This document shows positions 1 through 6,403 of a stretch of 64,000 bases of DNA, piece by piece. The notes under the pieces were generated by a model. The model worked only from the letters and a program-made list of their open reading frames with translations, made no database searches and was not told the origin of the DNA. The stretch comes from [Mycobacterium] fortunisiensis (lineage in GTDB: Bacteria; Actinomycetota; Actinomycetes; Mycobacteriales; Mycobacteriaceae). Both the position numbers and the translations under genes were made by a program. The stretch's first letter is position 1, and every line of letters begins with the position of its first letter. The DNA is taken from positions 186,001-250,000 of the forward strand of contig NZ_VOMB01000027.1 of NCBI RefSeq assembly GCF_019050325.1. The letters are read 5' to 3'.

Positions 1-391
1 CGAAGGGCGGACCGGTGATGTCACCATCGTCGATCAAGATGTTGGGCGTCGTGTAGGAGAAGTTGATGCCCACACCCAGCGACCAGGGGAAACCGATCTG
101 ATACCCCAACTCCAAGGTGCCCTCGAAATCCTCGGCACCCGGCCCCTCGACGTGATACTTGGCCCGGCCCGAATGAAACCACTCACGCGTGAGCCGGTTG
201 CGGTCCAACGGGAACACCCCATTGAGGAAGGTGTCCCACTGCTGCACGGTCAGCGTCCGATCCTGACCGTCAACCAGGCTCAGCTCATTGTCCAGACCCG
301 CATGAGACGTGGCCGTGCCGACAAAGACGGCCGCAAAGATCCCGGCCAGCGCGGTCACCATCGCGACCAGCGCGCGACTGAATGCCTTCAT
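1..391 (-). CDS. MspA-family outer membrane porin, N-terminal part
   Basis: Only the first 130 codons are in the window; the 3' end lies off the left edge. The ATG at 391 begins a signal peptide of about 32 residues ending in SHA, and the mature chain starts GLDNELSLVDG. Mature residues 90, 91 and 93 form the D-D-G-D pattern that builds the constriction of MspA, so this should be a cation-selective octameric pore of the mycobacterial outer membrane for small hydrophilic solutes. Sequence is close to MspA/MspB/MspC of M. smegmatis; which paralogue cannot be told. Slow growers lack these porins, which supports a fast-growing host. The upstream region is unusually long (see 392-982). Confidence 0.93.
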   Translation of the reverse strand, partial: MKAFSRALVAMVTALAGIFAAVFVGTATSHAGLDNELSLVDGQDRTLTVQQWDTFLNGVFPLDRNRLTREWFHSGRAKYHVEGPGAEDFEGTLELGYQIGFPWSLGVGINFSYTTPNILIDDGDITGPPF

Positions 392-678
392 GTTCTCCCT
401 AGCTATGTCGGTGATCCGATGTCGTTCTTCACCAACCAGCACCGCCCTAGGGATCCCTCCACGGCCCGCCGCCCTCTCAAGGGACGTCACACCCGGTTCT
501 CACGCCTTGCTCATGATTGGCAGGAGAAAACGTAACCGGGCGTCACCGGGGCGGCAACGGGTACTCGTTTCAGTCATATGCGCGGCAACTCGCCGCAAAA
601 AGTTTGCTAGAAAGCACTTGACGTGCGTCACATGCTCCCTGGAAGCCACCTGTGAACACCCCGGAACGGTCTCGCGCC

Positions 679-714
679 CCGTCGGGTCGCGGCAGCCGAA
701 CCGCGACCCGACGG
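679..714. terminator. 14-bp perfect stem-loop in porin upstream region
   Basis: Arms 679-692 and 701-714 pair without mismatch around an 8-nt loop (CAGCCGAA). There is no T-run on either side. On the minus strand it would lie within the presumed porin leader, about 290 nt before the start codon; it could be an attenuator, an antisense-RNA terminator or a leader structure. Function is inferred. Confidence 0.5.
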
Positions 715-934
715 CAGCGTCGGAGCAGGCATTTTTCCGCCCTCACCGCAGCCTGATCGAACAATCACGATGAGCGGAAACGTTGCCCACCCGGTCGATG
801 TCGACGCCTTCCAGAAGGCCTGCCGCCCCGGGGTTTGCGCTTGCTGTGTTAACGTCCGATTACGCCACAGTCGATTCCTGGGTTAACTGCAGCGCGGAAG
901 ACCAATTCGCCGCCACACCCTGGATATTCCAAAT

Positions 935-950
935 TGTGACTGATATCACA
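935..950. promoter_or_regulatory. CRP/GlxR-type binding site
   Basis: TGTGACTGATATCACA fits the consensus TGTGA-N6-TCACA exactly. It lies 544 bp upstream of the porin start, in the zone where a distant porin promoter is expected, and 33 bp beyond the stop of the AhpD-like gene. Binding by a mycobacterial CRP-family regulator is inferred. Confidence 0.6.
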
Positions 951-982
951 CGACAAACGGCTGTGAACGCACCCACGAGTGG

Positions 983-1459
983 TCAACGCTGCGGCGGCGC
1001 CGTCTTCACCACCGCATTGATCCGGTTCCAGGCATTGATCGTCACGGCCATCGAGATCACCTGACCCAGCTCGCGTTCGGTGAACGCCGCGGCCGCACGG
1101 GCGTACACCGCGTCGGAGACCGGTCCGTGGCTCAGATCGGTGATGGCCTCCGTCAGCGCCAGCGCCGCCTGTTCCTGCTCGGTGAACAGGTCGCCGGCTT
1201 CCTCCCACGCCGCGATGAGGGACAGCCGCTGCTCGGATTCCCCGTTCTGGCGGGCGTCATGGGTGTGCATGTCGAGGCAGAAGGCGCAGCGGTTCAACTG
1301 CGAGGCACGGATCTTGATCAGCTCGCCGATCCTCGGCTCGAGGTCCCGGGCGGCGGTGTTCGACAGCGTCATCATCGCGTCGTACAGCCCGGGCGAGGCT
1401 TTGTAGATCTTGAGGCGGTCGGCGGTCTTCGCGGATTCGAGTGTCTGCGTCATGCCCAT
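983..1459 (-). CDS. carboxymuconolactone decarboxylase / AhpD-like family protein
   Basis: A 158-residue protein with the AhpD-core motif CAFCLDMHTHDAR (Cys58, Cys61, His65/67), the redox CXXC plus histidine seen in alkylhydroperoxidase-like members of the CMD family. It probably reduces peroxides or acts as a small thiol-dependent oxidoreductase in the cytosol; the substrate is unknown. I chose the ATG at 1459 (MGMTQTLESA); a second ATG at 1453 is equally possible, and an upstream extension would run into the divergent regulator. Sharing a 43-bp region with the MocR regulator suggests control by it. Confidence 0.8.
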   Translation of the reverse strand: MGMTQTLESAKTADRLKIYKASPGLYDAMMTLSNTAARDLEPRIGELIKIRASQLNRCAFCLDMHTHDARQNGESEQRLSLIAAWEEAGDLFTEQEQAALALTEAITDLSHGPVSDAVYARAAAAFTERELGQVISMAVTINAWNRINAVVKTAPPQR

Positions 1460-1502
1460 AACGCTAGACAGGAAAATACCGCCCAGATGGTTCAATCTAG
1501 GC
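1460..1502. promoter_or_regulatory. divergent promoter region between AhpD-like gene and MocR regulator
   Basis: Only 43 bp separate the start of the minus-strand AhpD-like gene from the GTG of the MocR regulator, so promoters must overlap. MocR-type regulators usually bind direct repeats in such shared regions; I could not define the repeats confidently. Confidence 0.4.
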
Positions 1503-2921
1503 GTGACTTCATGGGCCAATTCGGCCGACCGGGACCTTCATCTCGACCTACGCGCCCGCATCGAACCCGGCAGCCGCACCGCCCGGGAACAACTGTCCAC
1601 CGCACTTCGCGACGGTATCCGCAGCGGCAAGCTGGGCACCGATATGCGGTTGCCGCCGTCGCGCATCCTGGCCACGGACCTCGGCCTGGCCCGCAACACC
1701 GTCGCCGAGGCCTATGCGGAACTGGCCGCCGAGGGCTGGCTGGCGTCGCGGCAGGGCGCGGGCACCTGGGTCGCGCGGACCACCGCCCCGCGACCGGCAC
1801 CACGCCCACGCCGGGTTACCGCGGCGCCGAGACACAACCTGATGCCCGGCTCCCCCGATGTGTCGGAGTTTCCACGCTCGGCCTGGTTGACGTCGGCCCG
1901 CCGGGCCATCGCCGACGCACCGGTCTCCGCGCTGCGGATGGGCGACCCCCGCGGACCGCTGCCGCTGCGGGAAGCCCTCAGTGAGTATCTGGGCCGGGTC
2001 CGCGGCGTCCGCACCACCCCGGAGTCGATCGTGGTGTGCGCAGGCGTGCGCGACGGCGTCGATCTGCTGGGACGAGTGCTGGGCACCCAGCGGCCCATCG
2101 CGGTGGAAGCCCACGGGCTGTTCATCTTCCGCGACGCACTGGCCGCGCTCGGCGTGCCGACCACGCCGATCAGCCTCGACGACCACGGCGCCGTGGTCGG
2201 TGAGCTGGACCGGCTCGACACCCCGGCGGTACTGCTCACCCCGGCGCATCAGAGCCCGTTCGGAATGGCGCTGCACCCGAGCCGGCGCGCCGCCGTCATC
2301 GACTGGGCCCAACGCACCGGCGGATACGTGGTGGACGACGACTACGACGGCGAGTTCCGCTACGACCGCCAACCGGTCGGCGCCGTCCAGGCACTCGACC
2401 CCGAACGGGTCGTCTACCTCGGCTCGGCCAGCAAGAGCCTGGCCCAGGTGATGCGCGTGGGCTGGATGGTGTTGCCCGACGCCCTGATCGACCCGGTCCT
2501 GGCAGCGGCCGGCGGGGCGCAGTACCACGTCGACGCCCTCACCGCGCTGACCCTGGCCGACTTCATCCACAGCGGCGGATACGACCGGCACGTCCGGCGG
2601 ATGCGCAACCGCTACCGGCGCCGACGGGACGCCCTGGTCACCGCGCTGGCCGGATTCGACCACGACATCGGTATCGGCGGATTGGCGGCCGGGGTGAACA
2701 TGCTGCTGACCCTGCCCGACGGCGCCGAACCCGAGGTGCTGCGCCGGGCCGGCGACGCCGGGATCGCGCTGAACGGGCTGTCGATCATGCGCCACCCCCT
2801 GGCCGGCCCGAACACACCCGACCCCGACGGCGTGCTCGTCGGATTCGGGGCCCCGCCCGAGCACGCCTTCGCCCCCGCCGTCGAGGCACTGCGCCGGGTG
2901 CTGGCGGCCACGCTGCGTTGA
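1503..2921 (+). CDS. MocR/PdxR-type regulator: GntR DNA-binding domain fused to aminotransferase-like domain
   Basis: About 472 residues. Residues 1-90 form a GntR winged helix (LPPSRILATDLGLARNTV region), and the rest is a class I aminotransferase fold. The PLP lysine is expected at Lys311 in SASKSLAQ, and the Asp-Asp-Asp-Tyr stretch before it matches the cofactor pocket. The GTG at 1503 is taken because the protein then begins right before the usual DLHLDL segment; the open frame extends further upstream without similarity to the family. The effector may be PLP or an amine. It likely regulates itself and the divergent AhpD-like gene; other targets are unknown. Confidence 0.82.
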   Translation: MTSWANSADRDLHLDLRARIEPGSRTAREQLSTALRDGIRSGKLGTDMRLPPSRILATDLGLARNTVAEAYAELAAEGWLASRQGAGTWVARTTAPRPAPRPRRVTAAPRHNLMPGSPDVSEFPRSAWLTSARRAIADAPVSALRMGDPRGPLPLREALSEYLGRVRGVRTTPESIVVCAGVRDGVDLLGRVLGTQRPIAVEAHGLFIFRDALAALGVPTTPISLDDHGAVVGELDRLDTPAVLLTPAHQSPFGMALHPSRRAAVIDWAQRTGGYVVDDDYDGEFRYDRQPVGAVQALDPERVVYLGSASKSLAQVMRVGWMVLPDALIDPVLAAAGGAQYHVDALTALTLADFIHSGGYDRHVRRMRNRYRRRRDALVTALAGFDHDIGIGGLAAGVNMLLTLPDGAEPEVLRRAGDAGIALNGLSIMRHPLAGPNTPDPDGVLVGFGAPPEHAFAPAVEALRRVLAATLR

Positions 2922-2929
2922 CCGCCGCC

Positions 2930-3553
2930 CTAGGGATCGCCGACGATCAGGTCCTGCGGCCCGGTGGGCAGCCGCCACCCGAACACCAGGCCGGCCAGGC
3001 GCAGCACCGTGGCCAGTACGGTGCCCACCGTCAGGCCCACCCACTGCGGCCCGAAATAGTCGATGACGGCATACGTCGTCGCACCGATCAACGCCGGCAC
3101 CGCGTACAGATCGTCCGGCCGCATCAGCAACGGAATCTCCCGGACCAGCACGTCGCGGATGATGCCGCCGCCGATCGCCGTGGTGAGGCCGACCAGAACC
3201 GCCGCAAACCAACTGGCGCCGCGATCGGCGGCGATCGCGGCGCCGGAGGTGGCGAAGAAACCCATGCCGACCGCGTCCAACGTCAGCACGATGCGGTTGA
3301 ACCGGATGACGTGCCGTGCCGCCAACGTAGCCACGGCCGTCGCCACCACCGCCACGGTGATGTTCGGCCAATGCTGAATCGACGTCGGTGGATGGATCCC
3401 CAGAAAGACGTCACGAACCACCCCGCCGCCCACCCCGGTCAATATCCCGAGTGCCGCGATCCCGAACAGGTCGAAACCCTTGCGGATCGCAACCATCGCC
3501 CCCGACGACGCGAACATCGCGATACCGAGATAGTTGAGGACCAGCTGCAGCAC
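2930..3553 (-). CDS. TRIC/UPF0126 family membrane protein (YadS/YicG-like)
   Basis: A 207-residue protein with six to seven hydrophobic helices and two homologous halves, each carrying the glycine-rich GGG-RD motif (GVGGGVVRDVFLG and AIGGGIIRDVLV). Prokaryotic members are proposed trimeric intracellular cation channels; some are linked to glycine or other amino-acid transport, so the transported species is open. It uses a GTG start at 3553 and converges on the MocR gene with 8 bp between the stops. It is divergent from the gtrA-like gene (33 bp between starts). Confidence 0.8.
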   Translation of the reverse strand: MLQLVLNYLGIAMFASSGAMVAIRKGFDLFGIAALGILTGVGGGVVRDVFLGIHPPTSIQHWPNITVAVVATAVATLAARHVIRFNRIVLTLDAVGMGFFATSGAAIAADRGASWFAAVLVGLTTAIGGGIIRDVLVREIPLLMRPDDLYAVPALIGATTYAVIDYFGPQWVGLTVGTVLATVLRLAGLVFGWRLPTGPQDLIVGDP

Positions 3554-3574
3554 GAGTGAACGGTATGCCCTCGC

Positions 3575-3580
3575 TAAGCT
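3575..3580 (+). promoter_or_regulatory. -10 element (TAAGCT) for leaderless gtrA-like mRNA
   Basis: TAAGCT ends 6 bp before the GTG at 3587 and there is no Shine-Dalgarno sequence, so transcription probably starts at the start codon. This is a pattern match only. Confidence 0.45.
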
Positions 3581-3586
3581 GCCTGG

Positions 3587-4000
3587 GTGGCTGAGCCCGT
3601 AATGTCGCCGACCCTCGACCTCAAAACCCAGGCTTTCCGGTTCGTCGTGACCGGAGGGTTGTCCGCAGTCGTCGACTTCGGCCTCTACGTGCTGCTCTAC
3701 AAAGCCTTCGGACTACAGGTCGACGTCGCCAAGACGATCGGCTTCATCGCCGGAACCACCACCGCCTACCTCATCAACCGGCGCTGGACCTTCCAGGCCC
3801 CGCCGAGCACGGCCCGGTTCATCGCAGTGTGGGCGCTCTATCTGGTCACCTTCGCCGTCCAGGTGGGGTTGAACCACCTCGTGCTGCACCTGGCCGATTA
3901 CCAGTCGTGGGCGGTGCCGGTGGCCTTCGTCATCGCCCAGGGCACCGCGACGGTGATCAACTTCATCGTGCAGCGCGCGGTGATCTTCAAACTGCACTGA
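3587..4000 (+). CDS. GtrA-family four-helix membrane protein (Rv3789 orthologue)
   Basis: 137 residues with four predicted membrane helices (about 18-40, 45-62, 81-100, 110-130), the GtrA fold. The orthologue Rv3789 lies next to dprE1 in M. tuberculosis and has been linked to arabinan biosynthesis, either as a carrier of decaprenyl-phosphoryl-arabinose across the membrane or as an anchor for the priming arabinosyltransferase; which is right is not settled. The GTG at 3587 fits a leaderless start; an ATG at 3602 is an alternative. It is followed by a long interrupted palindrome rather than directly by dprE1. Confidence 0.85.
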   Translation: MAEPVMSPTLDLKTQAFRFVVTGGLSAVVDFGLYVLLYKAFGLQVDVAKTIGFIAGTTTAYLINRRWTFQAPPSTARFIAVWALYLVTFAVQVGLNHLVLHLADYQSWAVPVAFVIAQGTATVINFIVQRAVIFKLH

Positions 4001-4025
4001 GCGCCCGGCCGGCAACTGCGCGAAC

Positions 4026-4072
4026 GTGACGCAGAGGTCGTGCTGCGGGCGCGCCAACGACCTATGCGTCAC
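4026..4072. terminator. long interrupted palindrome, probable bidirectional terminator
   Basis: Arms 4026-4041 and 4057-4072 (16 nt) pair with one G-A mismatch after 8 bp; the spacer is 15 nt. It lies between the end of the gtrA-like gene and the 3' end of the minus-strand gene remnant at 4082, as expected for a shared terminator. It has no T-run and resembles the elements at 14653, 22971 and 57283. Confidence 0.6.
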
Positions 4073-4081
4073 TCTCGGGGT

Positions 4082-4359
4082 TCAGTCGACCCCGCCCACC
4101 GAACTATCCAGCGCACCACCGGCTTCGTGGTCCTGACGTTCGTACACATCGGCCGCGTTACGCAGTTTGTCCCGCAGGTCTGTCAGATCGGCCGAACGAC
4201 GCAACCCGGCAGGCGCGAGATCAGCTCCAGGTCGGTCGCGACCCCCTCGATCGTGGTCAGCTCATCGCGCAACTCGAACGCGATGGACTGCAACGCCCCC
4301 ACGTTCCATGAGTCGATATCGCTGAGCTGCAAACCGGGCCCCCTGACCTCCCGTTTCAC
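4082..4359 (-). pseudogene. frameshifted remnant of a small helical, possibly type VII-secretion-related protein
   Basis: Read on the minus strand from a TTG at 4332 (or GTG at 4359), one frame gives LSDIDSWNVGALQSIAFEL and continues to ISRLPG, then hits a stop. The next frame continues as DLRDKLRNAADVYERQDHE to a TGA at 4082. The two halves look like the start and end of one helical WXG/EspC-like or hydrolase N-terminal domain, joined by a frameshift and probable deletion near 4200. A GGGAGG ribosome site precedes the TTG. The family assignment is a guess from the helical pattern; the coding character of both halves is what I see. It occupies most of the 450-bp gap between the gtrA-like gene and dprE1. 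Confidence 0.4.
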
Positions 4360-4436
4360 CCATCATAACTGGGTAGTTGCTGTGAATCGTGGGCCAATCG
4401 CGACCGCAACAGCGAGGATCGCGTCGGGGCGCGCGG

Positions 4437-4442
4437 TACCCT
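4437..4442 (+). promoter_or_regulatory. -10 element (TACCCT) upstream of dprE1
   Basis: TACCCT ends 8 bp before the dprE1 ATG at 4451, with no ribosome binding site in between, which suggests a leaderless or nearly leaderless dprE1 transcript separate from the gtrA-like gene. Confidence 0.4.
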
Positions 4443-4450
4443 CTCTGACG

Positions 4451-5833
4451 ATGTCGACTACCGAACTGCCGACCACTCCCAAGCGCCTGACAGGCTGGGG
4501 CCGGACCGCACCGACCGTGGCACAGGTGCTCTCTACCAGCGATCCCGAGTTGATCGTCAAGGCCGTCACGCGGGCTGCCGAACAGAAGGGCCGGGGCGTG
4601 ATCGCCCGTGGTCTGGGCCGCTCCTACGGCGACAACGCCCAGAACGGCGGCGGGCTCGTCATCGACATGACCAAGCTCAACGTCATCCACTCCATGGATG
4701 CCGACACCCACCTGGCCGACGTCGACGCCGGAGTGGACCTCGACTACCTGCTGCGCACGGCCCTGCCCAAGGGCCTGTGGGTGCCCGTGCTGCCCGGTAC
4801 CCGGCAGGTCACCGTCGGCGGAGCGATTGCCAGCGACATTCACGGCAAGAACCACCACAGCGCCGGCAGCTTCGGCAATCACGTGCGGTCGATGGATCTG
4901 CTGACCGCGCGCGGCGAGGTGCTGCACCTGACCCCCGACGGCGAGAACTCCGACATCTTCTGGGCCACCGTCGGAGGCAACGGCCTGACCGGCATCATCC
5001 TGCGCGCCACGATCGCCATGACGCCCACCGAGACCGCGTACTTCATCGCCGACGGCGACGTGACCGAGACGGGCGACGAGACCATCGCCTTCCACAGCGA
5101 CGGCAGTGAAGCCAACTACACCTACTCCAGCGCCTGGTTCGACGCAATGAGTGGCCCACCGAAGCTCGGACGCGCCGTGATCTCGCGCGGATCCCTGGCC
5201 AAGCTGGATCAATTGCCGCCCAAGCTGCAGAAGAATCCGCTGAAATTCGATGCGCCGCAGTACTTCACGGCACCCGACATCTTCCCCAACGGTCTGGCCA
5301 ATCGGCTGACCTTCGGGCCGATGACCGCACTGTGGTACCGGATGGGCAAGACGTACCGCGACAAGGTGCAGAACCTGACGCAGTTCTATCACCCGCTCGA
5401 CATGGTCGGCGAGTGGAACCGCGCGTACGGAACGATGGGTTTCACCCAGTATCAGATCGTCGTGCCCACCGAAGCCCTCGACGAGTTCCGGTACATCATC
5501 CGCGCCATCCAGGCCAGTGGTCACGTGTCGTTCCTCAACGTGTTCAAGCTGTTCGGCCCCGGCAACCAGGCCCCGCTGAGCTACCCCATCGCCGGCTGGA
5601 ACATCTGCGTCGACTTCCCGATCAAGGCCGGACTCAGCGAATTCCTCACCCAACTCGACCATCGTGTGTTGGAATTCGGTGGCAGGCTCTACACCGCGAA
5701 GGACTCCCGCACCACCGCCGAGACCTTCCACGCCATGTATCCGCGGATCGACGAGTGGATCGCAGTACGCCGCAAGGTCGACCCGGACGGCGTGTTCATC
5801 TCGGACATGGCCCGCCGACTGGCGCTCGTCTAG
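4451..5833 (+). CDS. dprE1: decaprenylphosphoryl-beta-D-ribose 2'-oxidase, FAD subunit of the DPR epimerase
   Basis: 460 residues. It oxidises the 2'-OH of decaprenyl-phosphoryl-ribose; DprE2 then reduces the keto intermediate to decaprenyl-phosphoryl-arabinose, the only arabinose donor for arabinogalactan and lipoarabinomannan. A VAO-type FAD domain covers the N-terminal half (GRSYGDNAQNGGG; IHGKNHHSAGSFGNH with the active-site His), and the substrate domain follows. Cys386 in NICVDFP is the cysteine targeted covalently by benzothiazinones (Cys387 in M. tuberculosis), so the inhibitor-sensitive residue is present. The ATG at 4451 matches the known N-terminus; the frame is open further upstream but without family similarity. 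Unusually, furA-katG rather than dprE2 comes next. Confidence 0.97.
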   Translation: MSTTELPTTPKRLTGWGRTAPTVAQVLSTSDPELIVKAVTRAAEQKGRGVIARGLGRSYGDNAQNGGGLVIDMTKLNVIHSMDADTHLADVDAGVDLDYLLRTALPKGLWVPVLPGTRQVTVGGAIASDIHGKNHHSAGSFGNHVRSMDLLTARGEVLHLTPDGENSDIFWATVGGNGLTGIILRATIAMTPTETAYFIADGDVTETGDETIAFHSDGSEANYTYSSAWFDAMSGPPKLGRAVISRGSLAKLDQLPPKLQKNPLKFDAPQYFTAPDIFPNGLANRLTFGPMTALWYRMGKTYRDKVQNLTQFYHPLDMVGEWNRAYGTMGFTQYQIVVPTEALDEFRYIIRAIQASGHVSFLNVFKLFGPGNQAPLSYPIAGWNICVDFPIKAGLSEFLTQLDHRVLEFGGRLYTAKDSRTTAETFHAMYPRIDEWIAVRRKVDPDGVFISDMARRLALV

Positions 5834-5902
5834 CCGCCGAACAGGGCGTATGCCCGCGAAAAGCCCCTGAAACCAAACGGGTTTCGCCCCCAAAACTTTT
5901 TC

Positions 5903-5939
5903 TTGACTAATTCCAGAAAAGGGGCGAGACTCGGTCTCG
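5903..5939 (+). promoter_or_regulatory. furA promoter and probable FurA operator
   Basis: TTGACTAATTCCAGAAAAG (from 5903) matches the conserved AT-rich furA promoter/FurA box of mycobacteria, with TTGACT as -35. Immediately downstream the palindrome CGAGAC-TCG-GTCTCG (5925-5939) covers the -10 zone and ends in the first base of the GTG start. Autoregulation by FurA and a leaderless transcript are known for M. tuberculosis furA; here they are inferred. Confidence 0.6.
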
Positions 5940-6370
5940 TGGCGACAACCACGGACTTCCAGCAGATGCTGCGAAGGGCCGACATGCGAGTCACCCGCCC
6001 CCGGGTGGCGGTACTGAACGCGGTCCACGCACATCCGCACGCCGATACCGACACGATCATCCGTGCGGTACGCGAGGAACTGCCCGAGGTGTCACACCAG
6101 GCCGTGTACGACTCGTTGCATGCACTGACCGCAGCCCAGCTGGTGCGGCGCATCCAACCGTCGGGCTCGGTCGCCCGGTACGAATCGCGCGTGGGCGACA
6201 ACCACCACCACGTCGTGTGCCGAAGGTGTGGCGCGATCGCCGATGTGGACTGCGCGGTCGGGTCTGCCCCGTGCCTGGCCGCGTCAGCAGACCACGGCTT
6301 CGAGATTGATGAAGCCGAGGTCATCTACTGGGGCATATGCCCCGAATGTTCCACTGCTACAAGCAGATAA
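5939..6370 (+). CDS. furA: FurA, Fur-family metal/peroxide-responsive repressor
   Basis: 143 residues: winged helix (LRRADMRVTRPRVAVLNAV) followed by the metal-binding dimerisation domain with VGDNHHHVVCRRCG, a DVDCAVGSAPC segment and the C-terminal CPEC. It represses its own promoter and thereby katG, and releases DNA on oxidation. The GTG at 5939 gives the N-terminus typical of FurA and lies at the promoter palindrome; longer starts would begin inside the operator. katG follows after 33 bp, so the two form an operon. Confidence 0.93.
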   Translation: MATTTDFQQMLRRADMRVTRPRVAVLNAVHAHPHADTDTIIRAVREELPEVSHQAVYDSLHALTAAQLVRRIQPSGSVARYESRVGDNHHHVVCRRCGAIADVDCAVGSAPCLAASADHGFEIDEAEVIYWGICPECSTATSR

Positions 6371-6403
6371 CCCTTAACCCGTCAGCCCCGGAAAGGATTT
6401 ATC

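Larger units (their letters stand above)
392..982. other. 591-bp non-coding region, probable long porin leader and promoter
   Basis: No convincing gene on either strand. It holds a 14-bp perfect hairpin (679-714), a small palindrome TGACGTGCGTCA (619-630), two GTTAAC sites (848-853 and 882-887), and a consensus CRP-type site (935-950). For M. smegmatis mspA a promoter several hundred bp upstream of the start and a long 5' leader have been described, so by analogy this region is likely the regulatory region and leader of the porin at 391. The promoter itself I could not fix. Confidence 0.5.

Noticed and set aside
1548..3371. 607-codon open frame opposite the MocR gene
   Set aside because: Antisense shadow of a high-GC gene; Arg/Gly/His-rich translation without domains.
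5834..5902. Longer FurA from a TTG at 5903
   Set aside because: It would start inside the -35 and operator and adds residues not found in FurA proteins; GTG 5939 is better.
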